Below are positions 27,998 through 37,734 of a DNA stretch of 64,000 bases, piece by piece. This stretch comes from Microbacterium capsulatum (GTDB lineage: Bacteria; Actinomycetota; Actinomycetes; Actinomycetales; Microbacteriaceae). The position numbers and the translations under genes are program-made. A model generated the notes under the pieces. That model searched no databases, was not told the origin of the DNA, and saw nothing but the letters and a program-made list of their open reading frames with translations. The stretch spans positions 370,076-434,075 of the forward strand of contig NZ_JAVFCB010000004.1 of NCBI RefSeq assembly GCF_030865425.1, given 5' to 3'. The number at the start of each line of letters is the position of its first letter. The stretch's first letter is position 1.

Positions 27998-28682
27998 AGA
28001 CCGCGCGCAGCACCGCCACGACCTTGCCGAGGATCGTGGCGTCGTCGCCCAGGATCGGCTCGAAGGCGCTGTTGCGGGGGAGCAGCCAGAGGTGCCCGTC
28101 GCGGCGGCGGAACGTCTTCACGGTCGCCTCGCCGTCGAGCATCGCGGCGACGATCTCGCCGTTCTCCGCCGTGCCCTGGGAGCGCACCACGACCCAGTCG
28201 CCGTCGCAGATCGCGGCGTCGATCATGGACTCGCCGGAGACCTTGAGCATGAACAGGTCGCCCTTGCCGACGAGCTGCCGGGGGAGCGGGAAGATCTCCT
28301 CGACCTGCTGCTCGGCCGTGATCGGCACACCCGCGGCGATCCGGCCGACGAGCGGCACCAGCGCCGCGTCGCCCACCGCGGGGGCGGTGTCGGCGGGGTT
28401 CTCCGTGGACAGGCCGGGCAGGTCGATGAGGACCTCCATCGCCCGGGTCTTGCCCGGATCGCGACGCAGGTAGCCGCTCAGCTCGAGCTGGCCCAGCTGG
28501 TGGGTGACGCTGGACAGCGACTTCAGCCCGACGGCGTCGCCGATCTCGCGCATGCTCGGCGGGTAGCCGTGGCGCGCGATCGAGGTCTGGATGACCTCGA
28601 GGATCGCCATCTGCTTGGCGCTCAGGCTCTTCCGACGCCGCGTGCGCGGAGCCTCGGACTCGGGATTCGCTCCGGCGCTCAT
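27996..28682 (-). CDS. lexA: SOS repressor LexA
   Basis: Represses DNA-damage genes until RecA-stimulated self-cleavage. The 228-residue protein has an N-terminal winged helix ([20 protein letters not shown]), a cleavage site Ala117-Gly118 (GRIAAGVP), and the catalytic dyad Ser152 (SGESMIDA) and Lys189 (GEATVKTF). RBS GAAGGAG lies before ATG 28682. The gene is divergent from a LysM protein, an arrangement shared with yneA-lexA in Bacillus, divS in Corynebacterium and Rv2719c (chiZ) in mycobacteria. Confidence 0.97.
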   Translation of the reverse strand: MSAGANPESEAPRTRRRKSLSAKQMAILEVIQTSIARHGYPPSMREIGDAVGLKSLSSVTHQLGQLELSGYLRRDPGKTRAMEVLIDLPGLSTENPADTAPAVGDAALVPLVGRIAAGVPITAEQQVEEIFPLPRQLVGKGDLFMLKVSGESMIDAAICDGDWVVVRSQGTAENGEIVAAMLDGEATVKTFRRRDGHLWLLPRNSAFEPILGDDATILGKVVAVLRAV

Positions 28683-28814
28683 GCCGTCTCCTTCGTGGTG
28701 CGCGGGCCACGTGGATCCGGTCCCGGAATGCGTCCTTCCGCAGTCGCGGTTCGAATGTCGGTGGTCCGTGGTGAGGTCTGTACATCGAAACCGTATCCGA
28801 GAACGGGGCGGAAT

Positions 28815-28830
28815 CGGAAGATCTGTTCGA
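28815..28830. promoter_or_regulatory. SOS-box-like LexA site upstream of lexA
   Basis: CGGAAGATCTGTTCGA matches the Gram-positive/actinobacterial SOS pattern TCGAACATNTGTTCGA at 12 of 15 scored positions. It lies 133 bases upstream of the lexA start. Autoregulation of lexA is expected from the family. The 322-base divergent region (28683-29004) otherwise holds the elements listed next. Confidence 0.5.
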
Positions 28831-28870
28831 GCGTGTCGAAGAAGCCGATGAGGCGATTTTCGAAGAACGG

Positions 28871-28900
28871 TTGACAGATGTTCGAACTCGAAAGTATCTT
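28871..28900 (+). promoter_or_regulatory. Promoter of the LysM gene with an embedded SOS half-site
   Basis: TTGACA (28871-28876) and TATCTT (28895-28900) are separated by 18 bases. The spacer contains ATGTTCGAACTCGAA, with a perfect TGTTCGA half-site, so LexA bound here would cover the promoter. A near-consensus -35 is unusual in this window. SOS induction of the LysM gene is inferred. Confidence 0.6.
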
Positions 28901-28913
28901 CGGTACGTAGGTT

Positions 28914-28976
28914 CGCCTCTCCAGAGGCCCGGGATGGAGTTCCCTCAGACAGAGGGACTCCTCCCGGGGAGAGGCG
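28914..28976 (+). promoter_or_regulatory. Long nested hairpin in the LysM-gene 5' leader
   Basis: Three consecutive complementary blocks pair inwards: CGCCTCTCC with GGAGAGGCG, CCCGGGA with TCCCGGG, and GGAGTTCCCTC with GAGGGACTCC (one bulged T), closing on loop AGACA. Together they form a 63-base rod between the promoter and the RBS (AGAGGAG, before ATG 29005). It may stabilise the mRNA, attenuate transcription or limit translation; no T-tract follows. Confidence 0.6.
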
Positions 28977-29004
28977 GACCGACCCCAGTCAGAGGAGAAG
29001 CACC

Positions 29005-29361
29005 ATGAGCAGCATCACCTTCGCCACCACGGCCCCCGTCACGCGTCTGCGGATCACGGCTCGAGGGCGGCGCGTGCTGGCGGCCCTGGTCGCGCTCCCC
29101 GTCGCCGGGGCGATCGCCTTCGCCGCCATGAGCGGGGGGTCGGCTCTCGCCTCGGGCCAGGTCACCACGGGCAGCACCTTCACGACCGTGACCGTGCAGC
29201 CCGGCGACACGCTCTGGTCGATCGCCGGCGAGGTCGCCCCGCAGGCCGACCCGCGCGACGTGGTCGCGGAGATCTCGAAGCTCAACCTGATCGACGGCGG
29301 CGTCATCTCCGTCGGCCAGCACCTCGCGGTCCCCGCGCAGTACGCGTCCGCCGGGCGCTGA
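29005..29361 (+). CDS. LysM-domain membrane protein, probable SOS-induced cell-division inhibitor (YneA/DivS-like position)
   Basis: A 118-residue protein: a basic cytoplasmic N-terminus (about 30 residues), one membrane helix (VLAALVALPVAGAIAFAAM) and an extracellular LysM domain (VTVQPGDTLWSIAGEVAPQA to VISVGQHLAVP) that binds peptidoglycan. Its place divergent from lexA and its architecture match YneA (Bacillus) and, in part, ChiZ (Mycobacterium), which delay division during DNA damage. No catalytic domain is visible. The SOS role is inferred from position and the promoter. Confidence 0.85.
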   Translation: MSSITFATTAPVTRLRITARGRRVLAALVALPVAGAIAFAAMSGGSALASGQVTTGSTFTTVTVQPGDTLWSIAGEVAPQADPRDVVAEISKLNLIDGGVISVGQHLAVPAQYASAGR

Positions 29362-29410
29362 GCCCGTCACGCGGGGCCACGGCATAGCAGCGGCCGCCTA
29401 GCATGGCAGG

Positions 29411-30496
29411 GTGACTGTCTCGCTCGACGACCTCCCGCTCCGTGACGATCTTCGCGGCCTGCGCCCGTACGGCGCACCGCAGGCGCCGCTGCCCGTGGCG
29501 CTGAACGTGAACGAGAACACCCATCCGGTCCCGGAGAAGGTCGCCGGCGACATCCTCGACGACATCGCCGTCGCGCTGCGCGAGGTCAATCGCTACCCCG
29601 ACCGCGAGTTCACGGCGCTGCGCGAGGCCTTCGCCGTCTACCTTGGCCACGACCTCGACGCGTCGAACATCTGGGCGGGCAACGGGTCGAACGAGGTGCT
29701 GCAGCACATCCTGCAGGCCTTCGCCGGCCCGGGCCGCACGGTCTTCGGCTTCGCGCCGACCTACTCGATGTACCCGCTGCTCGCGCAGGGCACCGGGGCG
29801 ACCTGGATCGCCGGCACCCGGGATCCCGACTACGACCTCACCGTCGACGAGGCGGTCGCGCAGATCCGCCGGCACGACCCCGACGTGATCCTGCTCTGCG
29901 CCCCGAACAACCCGACCGGCACGCCGCTCGGCATCGACGTGATCGAGGCGGTGTACGAGGCGTCCCGCGGCATCGTGATCGTGGACGAGGCGTATCAGGA
30001 GTTCGCTCCGAAGGACTCCGTCTCCGCGCTCACGCTGCTCGAGGGTCGTCCGCGCCTCGCCGTCTCGCGCACCATGAGCAAGGCGTTCGCCTTCGCCGGC
30101 GCCCGCGTCGGCTATCTCGCGGCGGATCCGGCGTTCATCGACGCCCTGCGTCTCGTGCGGCTGCCGTACCACCTCAGCGCGCTGACCCAGGCGGCCGCGG
30201 TCGCAGCTCTCCGCAACGCGCCGATCATGCTCGCGATGGTCGACGAGATCGTCGCCCAGCGGGACCGCATCTCGGCGACCCTCGAGGCGCTCGGCTACAC
30301 GCCGCACCCGTCCTGGTCGAACTTCGTGCTCTTCGGCGGTGTCGCCGATCCCGCCGCGACCTGGCAGGCGCTGTTCGACCGCGGCGTGCTGATCCGCGAC
30401 GTCGGCATCCCGCACCACCTGCGCGTCACGGCGGGCACCGAGGCGGAGACCACCGCGTTCCTGGACGCCCTGGCCTCGGTAGGATCGGCTTCATGA
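29411..30496 (+). CDS. hisC: Histidinol-phosphate aminotransferase
   Basis: PLP enzyme converting imidazole-acetol phosphate to histidinol phosphate. The 361-residue protein has [11 protein letters not shown] near the N-terminus, [32 protein letters not shown] and the PLP lysine in [20 protein letters not shown] 29411 is the start; TAGCAT ends exactly 6 bases before it, predicting a leaderless mRNA. First gene of hisC-hisB-hisH-hisA; the stop overlaps hisB by 4 bases. Confidence 0.95.
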   Translation: MTVSLDDLPLRDDLRGLRPYGAPQAPLPVALNVNENTHPVPEKVAGDILDDIAVALREVNRYPDREFTALREAFAVYLGHDLDASNIWAGNGSNEVLQHILQAFAGPGRTVFGFAPTYSMYPLLAQGTGATWIAGTRDPDYDLTVDEAVAQIRRHDPDVILLCAPNNPTGTPLGIDVIEAVYEASRGIVIVDEAYQEFAPKDSVSALTLLEGRPRLAVSRTMSKAFAFAGARVGYLAADPAFIDALRLVRLPYHLSALTQAAAVAALRNAPIMLAMVDEIVAQRDRISATLEALGYTPHPSWSNFVLFGGVADPAATWQALFDRGVLIRDVGIPHHLRVTAGTEAETTAFLDALASVGSAS

Positions 30497-31113
30497 CCGC
30501 CGCGAGTTCCCCTGCCGGGCGGGTCGCCCGCCGCGCCCGTTCGACCTCCGAGTCGACGGTCGAGCTGGAGCTGAACCTGGACGGCACCGGACAGAGCCAC
30601 ATCGACACGTCCGTGCCGTTCTTCGACCACCTGCTCACCGCCTTCGCGAAGCACTCGCTGACCGACCTCACCGTGCGCGCCTCGGGCGACACGCACATCG
30701 ACGCGCACCACACGGTCGAGGACGTCTCGATCGTGCTCGGCCAGGCGATCCGCGAGGCGCTCGGCGACAAGTCCGGCATCTCCCGCTACGGCGACGCGCT
30801 CGTCCCGCTCGACGAGGCCCTCGCGCAGGCCGTCGTCGACATCTCCGGCCGCCCCTACCTCGTGCACGAGGGCGAACCCGCCGGCTACGAGCACCACCTC
30901 ATCGGAGGCCACTTCACCGGATCCCTCGTCCGGCACGTGTTCGAGGCGATCTCGTACAACGCCGCCCTCACCGTGCACGTGCGCGTGATCAGCGGCCGCG
31001 ACCCGCACCACATCGCCGAGGCGGAGTTCAAGGCGTTCGCGCGCGCGTTCCGCCAGGCCAAGGCGCTCGACCCGCACGTGTCCGGCATCCCGTCCACGAA
31101 GGGCGCACTGTGA
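30493..31113 (+). CDS. hisB: Imidazoleglycerol-phosphate dehydratase
   Basis: Monofunctional HisB, 206 residues, dehydrating IGP to imidazole-acetol phosphate. Metal-binding and active-site segments: [43 protein letters not shown] and [19 protein letters not shown] 30493 overlaps hisC, and its stop overlaps hisH, so translation is probably coupled. Confidence 0.96.
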   Translation: MTAASSPAGRVARRARSTSESTVELELNLDGTGQSHIDTSVPFFDHLLTAFAKHSLTDLTVRASGDTHIDAHHTVEDVSIVLGQAIREALGDKSGISRYGDALVPLDEALAQAVVDISGRPYLVHEGEPAGYEHHLIGGHFTGSLVRHVFEAISYNAALTVHVRVISGRDPHHIAEAEFKAFARAFRQAKALDPHVSGIPSTKGAL

Positions 31114-31757
31114 CCGGCGCCGAGGGGCGCCGGCCCACGGTCGCGGTCTTCGACTACGGCTCCGGCAACGTGCACTCGGCGGTCAAGGCGCTCATCCGCG
31201 CCGGGGCCGACGCGGAGCTCACCGGCGACCGCACCGCGGCGCTCGAGGCGGACGGCCTCGTCGTGCCCGGCGTCGGCGCCTTCGCGGCCGTCCGTGAGGC
31301 CCTCGCCGCGCACGGCGGCGACGAGATCATCGAGCGCCGGCTCGCCGGAGGACGCCCCGTGCTCGGGATCTGCGTGGGCATGCAGGTGCTCTTCGCGCAC
31401 GGCGTCGAGCGCGGCGCCGAGGTCGACGGGCTCGGCGAGTGGCCGGGCGTCGTCACCGAGCTGGACGCCCCGGTCCTCCCGCACATGGGCTGGAACACGG
31501 TCGAACCGGACGAGGGCAGCGTGCTCTTCCGCGGCATCGAGCACGAGCGGTTCTATTTCGTGCACTCCTTCGCCGCGCAGTCCTGGGAGCTCGACGTGAT
31601 CCCGCCGTTCCCGCAGCCCAAGCTGACCTGGGCCACGCACGGCTCGCGGTTCCTCGCCGCGGTCGAGAACGGCCCGCTCTCGGCGACCCAGTTCCACCCG
31701 GAGAAGTCCGGCGAGGCGGGGATCCAGCTGCTGCGCAACTGGATCTCGACGCTCTGA
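31110..31757 (+). CDS. hisH: Imidazole glycerol phosphate synthase, glutaminase subunit
   Basis: Class I glutamine amidotransferase, 215 residues, that supplies ammonia to HisF. Features: [16 protein letters not shown], the oxyanion/nucleophile elbow [13 protein letters not shown] (catalytic Cys) and [10 protein letters not shown] (catalytic His and Glu). GTG 31110 overlaps the hisB stop. Its partner hisF is not in the window. Confidence 0.95.
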   Translation: MTGAEGRRPTVAVFDYGSGNVHSAVKALIRAGADAELTGDRTAALEADGLVVPGVGAFAAVREALAAHGGDEIIERRLAGGRPVLGICVGMQVLFAHGVERGAEVDGLGEWPGVVTELDAPVLPHMGWNTVEPDEGSVLFRGIEHERFYFVHSFAAQSWELDVIPPFPQPKLTWATHGSRFLAAVENGPLSATQFHPEKSGEAGIQLLRNWISTL

Positions 31758-31798
31758 GCGCCGCTCTCCGTTCGACACCCCAACACATCAAGGACGAC

Positions 31799-32545
31799 AT
31801 GAACGAGTTCGCACAGGCCCCTTCCCTGACCCTGCTCCCGGCTGTCGACGTGGCCGGCGGTCAGGCCGTGCGCCTGACCCAGGGCGAGGCGGGCAGCGAG
31901 ACCAGCTACGGCGACCCGATCGACGCCGCCGCCGAGTGGGTCGACCAGGGCGCCGAGTGGATCCACCTCGTCGACCTCGACGCCGCCTTCGGACGCGGCA
32001 GCAACGCCCCGATCCTGCGCCGCGTGATCAAGCAGTTCCGCAGCGTCAACGTCGAGCTCTCCGGCGGGATCCGCGACGACGCGAGCCTCGAGGCCGCGCT
32101 CGAGTCGGGCGCCGCCCGGATCAACCTGGGCACCGCCGCGCTGGAGAACCCGGAGTGGGCCGCCGACGTGATCGCCCGTTACGGCGAGGCCGTCGCCGTC
32201 GGCCTGGACGTGCGCGGCACGACTCTCGCCGCCCGCGGCTGGACCAAGGAGGGCGGCGACCTGTGGACGGTCCTCGACCGCCTCGAGGACGCCGGCTGCA
32301 GCCGCTACGTCGTCACCGACGTCACGAAGGACGGCACGCTGCGCGGCCCGAACCTCGAGCTGCTCCGCGAGATCACGGCGCGCACCCCGAAGCCGGTCGT
32401 CGCCTCCGGCGGCATCGCCAACCTCGACGATATCGCGGCGCTGCGCGAGCTCGTGCCGCTCGGCGTCGAGGGCGCGATCGTCGGCAAGGCGCTCTACGCG
32501 GGCGCGTTCACCCTGGCCGAGGCGCTGGATGTCGCCGGATCCTGA
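31799..32545 (+). CDS. hisA: Phosphoribosyl isomerase HisA/PriA
   Basis: TIM-barrel isomerase, 248 residues, acting on ProFAR in histidine synthesis. Catalytic segments: [15 protein letters not shown] (Asp), [36 protein letters not shown] (second Asp) and VVASGGIAN. In actinobacteria lacking trpF the same enzyme (PriA) also serves tryptophan synthesis; that dual role cannot be decided here. The 3' end overlaps the SseB-like gene by 17 bases. Confidence 0.94.
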   Translation: MNEFAQAPSLTLLPAVDVAGGQAVRLTQGEAGSETSYGDPIDAAAEWVDQGAEWIHLVDLDAAFGRGSNAPILRRVIKQFRSVNVELSGGIRDDASLEAALESGAARINLGTAALENPEWAADVIARYGEAVAVGLDVRGTTLAARGWTKEGGDLWTVLDRLEDAGCSRYVVTDVTKDGTLRGPNLELLREITARTPKPVVASGGIANLDDIAALRELVPLGVEGAIVGKALYAGAFTLAEALDVAGS

Positions 32546-33350
32546 GGCCTGCGACCACGGGCACGGATCGCACGGCAACGGCGCGCACGCCCACGGCAAC
32601 ACCGGCGACTCCGCCGGGGTCCCGTGGGAGGGCCGGAGCTTCCAGTCCAACCCGCACGCCGCGGACGACGGGTCCGCGGACCCGGCGCTCTGGCTCGCGC
32701 TGACGCGCTTCCGGGCGGGGGAGGGCACCCAGGCCGAGGTCGTCGACGCCTTCCGTGCCGCGCGCGTGCTCGTGCCGCTCGTCGCCGAGAAGGGTGAGGA
32801 GGGCGTCGCGCCGTCCGGCCTCGCCGTCGACAAGACGCAGGAGCTCTCGCTCGTGACGGTCGCGGCGCCGGACGGGCGCACCGTGCAGCCGGCGTTCACG
32901 AGCGTCGACACGCTGCGCGCCTGGGATCCGATCGCGCGCCCGATCCCCGTCGAGGCCGCACGCGTCGCGCTGTCCGCGTCCTCCGGCGACGCCGAGCTGA
33001 TCGTGCTGGATCCCGGATCCGAGTCCGAGTTCGTGCTCCGTCGGCCCGCCGTCTGGGCCGTCGCGCAGGGCCAGCCGTGGGAGCCGAGCTTCCTCTCGCC
33101 CGAGGTCTTCGCAGGCCTGCAGGAGAGCGTCGGCAGCGAGCTCGCCGTGATCGACGTCGCCGTGTCCGCGGGAGACCCGGAGGCGCGGTTGCGCGGCCCG
33201 GAGCTCGTCGTCACCCTCGAGCTCGTGCAGGGCCTGGACCGCGAGACGCTCGACGCGGTGCTCGCCCGCCTCGCGCAGCGCTGGGCGGCGGACGACCGGA
33301 TCGCCGTGCTCGTCGACTCGCTCACCGTGCGCCTGCGCGCGAGCGCCTGA
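32529..33350 (+). CDS. SseB-family protein
   Basis: A 273-residue protein whose C-terminal two thirds matches the SseB N-terminal-domain family ([55 protein letters not shown]). The first 40 residues are His/Gly-rich ([16 protein letters not shown]), which could bind metal. It follows hisA with a 17-base overlap, as in related Microbacteriaceae. Function unknown; in enterobacteria SseB affects serine sensitivity. Confidence 0.8.
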   Translation: MSPDPEACDHGHGSHGNGAHAHGNTGDSAGVPWEGRSFQSNPHAADDGSADPALWLALTRFRAGEGTQAEVVDAFRAARVLVPLVAEKGEEGVAPSGLAVDKTQELSLVTVAAPDGRTVQPAFTSVDTLRAWDPIARPIPVEAARVALSASSGDAELIVLDPGSESEFVLRRPAVWAVAQGQPWEPSFLSPEVFAGLQESVGSELAVIDVAVSAGDPEARLRGPELVVTLELVQGLDRETLDAVLARLAQRWAADDRIAVLVDSLTVRLRASA

Positions 33351-33427
33351 CGACCCTCGCGGATCCGCCGCCCGCGGAGTAGCGTGACCTCGCAGCATCC
33401 GTGATGCAGGGCGGAGAGGCAGGGGCG

Positions 33428-34819
33428 ATGGCGCATCCCGCGGAGGACCGGGACGAGGCGGCGCTCGCGGTCGCCCATGAGCGCGCCCTCGCCTGGCGGC
33501 AGGGACTCGAGGAACGCCCGATCGCGCCCCGCGCCGGCGCGGACGCCGTGAAGGACGCCCTCGGACGCGCGCTCCCCGACGACGGCGAGCCCGCGGGCGC
33601 GGTCGTGGCCCGGCTCGCGGACGCGGCGGAGCCCGGCATCATGGCGATGGGCAGCCCGCGGTTCTACGGGTGGGTGATCGGCGGTGCGCAGCCGGCCGCG
33701 CTCGGCGCCGACTGGCTCGTGTCCACCTGGGACCAGAACACCGCGATGCGCGCGGCCACCCCCGGCGTCGTCGCCGCGGAGGAGCTCGCCGGAGAGTGGA
33801 TCCTCGACCTGCTCGGCCTGCCGGCGACCGCCGACGTCGGCTTCGTCACGGGCGCGACCATGGCGAACTTCACCGGCCTCGTCGCGGCCCGCGACGCCGT
33901 CCTCGCCCGCACCGGCTGGAGCACGGCCGTCGACGGTCTTGCCGGCGCGCCGCGGATCCGTCTGTTCGTCGGCGCGGAGCGGCACGACACGGTCGACCAC
34001 GCCGCGCGGATGGCGGGTCTCGGGGCGCCGATCGTCGTCCCCGCGGATGACCAGGGACGGATCCTGCCGGCCGCGCTCGGCGAGGCGCTCTCCGCGGGGA
34101 CGGCGCCGGCGATCGTCGTGCTCCAGGCGGGCAACCTGCACTCCGGGGCGTTCGACCCGCTCGCCGAGGCGATCGCGCTCGCTCATGCGGTCGGCGCCTG
34201 GGTGCACGTGGACGGCGCGTTCGGGCTGTGGGCCGCGGCGTCCCCCCGGACACGGCATCTCGTGGAGGGCCTCTCGGAGGCGGACTCCTGGGCGACCGAC
34301 GCGCACAAGACCCTCAGCGTCCCCTACGACTGCGGCGTCGCGATCGTCGCGGACGCGCGGGCCCTGCGGTCGTCGATGGGCATGACCGCCGCCTACCTCG
34401 CCAGCGTGGCCAGCGCGGAGCATTCGGATCCGCACGACCGCGTGCCCGAGCTGTCCCGGCGCGCCCGCGGCGTGCCGACCTGGGCGGCGCTGCGCACGAT
34501 GGGCCGGTCGGGGACCGTCGCCCTGGTGGACCGGCTGGCGGACAGCGCGGCGCGGATCGCGGTCGGGCTCGGGCAGCTGCCCGGGGTGGACGTCCTGAAC
34601 GACGTGGTCTTCACCCAGGTGTGCGCGGCGCTCGGCACCGACGAGCGGACCGACGCCTGGGCCGAGGCGCTGCGCGCGGAGGGGGAGGCCTACGCCTCCT
34701 CGTCCCGCTGGCACGACCGGTCCGTGCTGCGGTTCTCGGTCAGCAACTGGGCGACCGACGAGCACGAGGTCGCCCGGACCCTGGCCGCTGCGGCCCGGGC
34801 GCTGCCCGGGGTCAGTTGA
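33428..34819 (+). CDS. PLP-dependent decarboxylase (group II-like)
   Basis: A 463-residue PLP enzyme of the glutamate/aromatic-amino-acid decarboxylase fold. Segments: GSPRFYGWVIGGAQPAALGADWL, GFVTGATMANFTGLVAARD, VHVDGAFGLWA (Asp contacting the pyridine N) and the PLP lysine in TDAHKTLSVPYDCG. The substrate is not predictable. ATG 33428 has the best RBS (GGAGAGGCAGGGG); GTG 33401 and ATG 33404 are alternatives. TAGCGT at 33380-33385 may be the -10. It ends 8 bases inside the convergent DUF1844 gene. Confidence 0.85.
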   Translation: MAHPAEDRDEAALAVAHERALAWRQGLEERPIAPRAGADAVKDALGRALPDDGEPAGAVVARLADAAEPGIMAMGSPRFYGWVIGGAQPAALGADWLVSTWDQNTAMRAATPGVVAAEELAGEWILDLLGLPATADVGFVTGATMANFTGLVAARDAVLARTGWSTAVDGLAGAPRIRLFVGAERHDTVDHAARMAGLGAPIVVPADDQGRILPAALGEALSAGTAPAIVVLQAGNLHSGAFDPLAEAIALAHAVGAWVHVDGAFGLWAAASPRTRHLVEGLSEADSWATDAHKTLSVPYDCGVAIVADARALRSSMGMTAAYLASVASAEHSDPHDRVPELSRRARGVPTWAALRTMGRSGTVALVDRLADSAARIAVGLGQLPGVDVLNDVVFTQVCAALGTDERTDAWAEALRAEGEAYASSSRWHDRSVLRFSVSNWATDEHEVARTLAAAARALPGVS

Positions 34820-35204
34820 CCGGGCCGGTCCACTTCTCGCCGGGGCCCTGGCCGATCGGATCCGGGATCACGGACGCCTCGCGGAACGCGAGCTGCACCG
34901 AGCGCAGGCCGTCGCGCAGCGAGCGGGCGTGCATGTCGCTGATCTCCGGGGCGGCGGCCGTGATGAGGCCGGCGAGGGCGTTGATGAGCTTGCGCGCCTC
35001 GTCGAGGTCCTTCTGCGTCTCGGGGTCGTCGGCGAGGCCGACCTTGACGGCCGCGGCGCTCAGCAGGTGCACGGCGGCGGTGGTGATGACCTCGACCGCG
35101 GCGACCTCGGCGATGTCCCGGGCGGCGCCCGCGGCGGTGTCCGCAGGGGTCTCGGCGGGGGTGGGGGCGACGTGCTCGTGGCCGTCGGGAGCGTGAGTGG
35201 TCAC
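34812..35204 (-). CDS. DUF1844 domain protein
   Basis: A 130-residue helical protein: a polar, Pro/Thr/Ala-rich N-terminus (HVAPTPAETPADTAAG), then DUF1844 (DIAEVAAVEVITTAAVHLLSAAAVKVGLADDPE, DLDEARKLINALAGLI). The family commonly lies beside infC in Actinobacteria; function unknown. The start is GTG 35204 with AAGG upstream; the longer frame to 35315 runs into the infC leader and is rejected. Confidence 0.82.
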   Translation of the reverse strand: MTTHAPDGHEHVAPTPAETPADTAAGAARDIAEVAAVEVITTAAVHLLSAAAVKVGLADDPETQKDLDEARKLINALAGLITAAAPEISDMHARSLRDGLRSVQLAFREASVIPDPIGQGPGEKWTGPVN

Positions 35205-35464
35205 GGTGCCTTGCCTTCTGGTAGACTTCTGCGGGCTCCGGGGCTTCACGTCCCGGCACGAAAGAGGATTCACTTCCCACCCGCGCTTGCCGCTCAAGGC
35301 TACCGGGTCAAACACTCCGCCGATTCACGTCGGTAGACAGATCCGGTACGGATCCGCACAGGGTGTTCGCCGACGTCTGAATGTCGGCGGGTGGGACGAT
35401 CTCCGATTTCGCCCGTGATCCGGTCCGGATCACGGAGGCCGAAACCATCGTCTAAGGAGTCCGC
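35205..35464 (+). promoter_or_regulatory. infC promoter and structured leader
   Basis: TAGACT at 35222-35227 is a likely -10, leaving an untranslated leader of about 230 bases. Two clear stems are visible: CGCCGAC/GTCGGCG around GTCTGAAT (about 35369-35390), and GTGATCC/GGATCAC (35415-35433) with loop GGTCC, 20 bases upstream of the RBS AAGGAG. Leaders of infC-rpmI-rplT operons are autoregulated by IF3 or L20 in other bacteria; the mechanism here is unproven. Confidence 0.55.
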
Positions 35465-36112
<648 letters not shown>

Positions 36113-36199
36113 TCCGCGCGGCCGTCCGAGCCCCACAGACTCCCGCATCGCGCGGGTAACCCCTGTCGCCCAGCTGGGCGCCATACGAAGGAAGAGAAG

Positions 36200-36394
36200 A
36201 TGCCGAAGCAGAAGACCCACTCGGGTGCCAAGAAGCGCTTCAAGATCACCGGCAGCGGCAAGCTGAAGAAGCAGCAGGCGAACATGCGCCACAACCTCGA
36301 GCACAAGTCGAGCCGTCGCACCCGTCGCCTCAACCAGGACCAGGTTCTGTCGGCCGCCGACAACAAGGTCGCCAAGAAGCTCCTCGGCCGCTGA
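36200..36394 (+). CDS. rpmI: 50S ribosomal protein L35
   Basis: A 64-residue basic protein: [20 protein letters not shown] then [18 protein letters not shown]. Standard length. RBS AGGAAGAG precedes the ATG. Middle gene of infC-rpmI-rplT, with 87 bases from infC. Confidence 0.97.
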   Translation: MPKQKTHSGAKKRFKITGSGKLKKQQANMRHNLEHKSSRRTRRLNQDQVLSAADNKVAKKLLGR

Positions 36395-36425
36395 CGCGCC
36401 GATCTGACGAACAGGAAATACGAAA

Positions 36426-36812
36426 ATGGCTAGAGTCAAGCGCGCCGTCAACGCTCAGAAGAAGCGTCGCGTCATCCTCGAGCGCGCCTCGGGTTACCGT
36501 GGCCAGCGCTCGCGTCTGTACCGCAAGGCGAAGGAGCAGGTCACCCACTCGCTCGTCTACGCGTACCGCGACCGTCGCAAGCGCAAGGGCGACTTCCGTC
36601 GTCTGTGGATCCAGCGCATCAATGCCGCCGCCCGCCAGAACGGCATCACGTACAACCGCTTCATCCAGGGCCTCGGTCTCGCCGGCGTCCAGGTCGACCG
36701 CCGCATGCTCGCCGAGCTCGCGGTGAACGAGCCGGCGACCTTCGCCGCTCTCGTCGACGTCGCCCGCAAGGCTCTGCCCGCGGACGTCAACGCGCCGAAG
36801 TCGGTCGCGTAA
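36426..36812 (+). CDS. rplT: 50S ribosomal protein L20
   Basis: A 128-residue protein, required early in 50S assembly: [20 protein letters not shown], then [20 protein letters not shown] and [21 protein letters not shown]. It has 31 bases to rpmI and RBS ACAGGAAA. The operon ends at the hairpin 36862-36895. Confidence 0.97.
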   Translation: MARVKRAVNAQKKRRVILERASGYRGQRSRLYRKAKEQVTHSLVYAYRDRRKRKGDFRRLWIQRINAAARQNGITYNRFIQGLGLAGVQVDRRMLAELAVNEPATFAALVDVARKALPADVNAPKSVA

Positions 36813-36823
36813 GCATCTTCTCC

Positions 36824-36845
36824 GGTTGCTGAGCCCGTCGAAGCA
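36824..36845. repeat. CTGAGCC(C/T)GTCGAAG-type intergenic repeat, copy 2
   Basis: GGTTGCTGAGCCCGTCGAAG followed by CA, 12 bases after the rplT stop. It matches the core of the copy at 27974-27997 (CTGAGCC-GTCGAAG-type) with a few substitutions. It lies just before the operon terminator. Confidence 0.45.
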
Positions 36846-36861
36846 CAGCGACCTCATTTCA

Positions 36862-36895
36862 GACGGGGCGTCATCCTTCGGGATGGCGCCCCGTC
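36862..36895 (+). terminator. Terminator of infC-rpmI-rplT
   Basis: GACGGGGCGTCATCC and GGATGGCGCCCCGTC form a 15-bp stem (one G-T) capped by a TTCG tetraloop, 50 bases after the rplT stop. TTCG closes very stable hairpins. Confidence 0.8.
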
Positions 36896-36929
36896 GTCGT
36901 CTCCGCGCGAGTGTCCCTAGACTGGGCTC

Positions 36930-37730
36930 GTGCTGGAGAACCCCCGATCCCCGCGCGTGCGCGCCGTCGCCAAGCTCACCAAGCGGAGCGCGCGCACCGA
37001 GACCGGCCTGTTCCTGCTCGAGGGTCCGCAGGCGGTCCGTGAGGCGCTGGCGTACCGGCCGGGCGCGATCGTCGAGCTGTTCGCGACGCCGACCGCCTGG
37101 GACAAGCACGCCGACCTGCGCGCTGCCGCCCTCGCCGCCGACGTGCGCTTCGAGTACGTCACCGAGTTCGTCCTCGCCGCGATGGCCGACACGGTCACCC
37201 CGCAGGGGGTCATCGCCGTGGCCCGGCAGACGCCGACGTCGGTGCGGGAGATCTTCGCCGCGAATCCGCGCCTCGTCGCGATCTGCGAGGAGATCCGGGA
37301 TCCGGGCAACCTCGGCACGATCATCCGCGCGGCCGACGCGACCGGCGCCGACGCGGTCGTGCTCACCGGTCAGACGGTCGACCTGTACAACCCGAAGGTG
37401 GTCCGCTCCACCACGGGATCGCTGTTCCACCTCCCCGTCTCGGTCGGCGGCGACCTCGCCGACGTCATCGAGCGGGCGCACGCCGCCGGCCTCCAGGTCG
37501 TGGCGGCCGACGTCAAGGGCGACGACCTGCTCGCCGCACGGGCCGAGGGCGTGCTCGCGCGGCCGACCGCCTGGCTGTTCGGCAACGAGGCGCGCGGCCT
37601 CGAGGACGATGCGCTGTCCCTCGCGGATCGCGCGCTGCGGCTGCCGATCTTCGGCCGCGCCGAGTCGTTGAACCTCGCCACCGCGGCGAGCGTCTGCCTG
37701 TACGAGAGCGCGTTCGCTCAGCGCGCCTAG
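36930..37730 (+). CDS. TrmH/SpoU-family RNA 2'-O-methyltransferase
   Basis: A 266-residue SPOUT enzyme using S-adenosylmethionine. It has an N-terminal substrate-binding domain (LFLLEGPQAVREAL) and the knotted domain motifs ICEEIRDPGNLGTIIRAADATG (motif 1), AWLFGNEARGL (motif 2) and LPIFGRAESLNLATAASVCLYE (motif 3). The target RNA base is unknown. GTG 36930 is the start; TAGACT ends exactly 6 bases upstream (leaderless). It lies 4 bases before the response-regulator gene. Confidence 0.92.
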   Translation: MLENPRSPRVRAVAKLTKRSARTETGLFLLEGPQAVREALAYRPGAIVELFATPTAWDKHADLRAAALAADVRFEYVTEFVLAAMADTVTPQGVIAVARQTPTSVREIFAANPRLVAICEEIRDPGNLGTIIRAADATGADAVVLTGQTVDLYNPKVVRSTTGSLFHLPVSVGGDLADVIERAHAAGLQVVAADVKGDDLLAARAEGVLARPTAWLFGNEARGLEDDALSLADRALRLPIFGRAESLNLATAASVCLYESAFAQRA

Positions 37731-37734
37731 CCGC

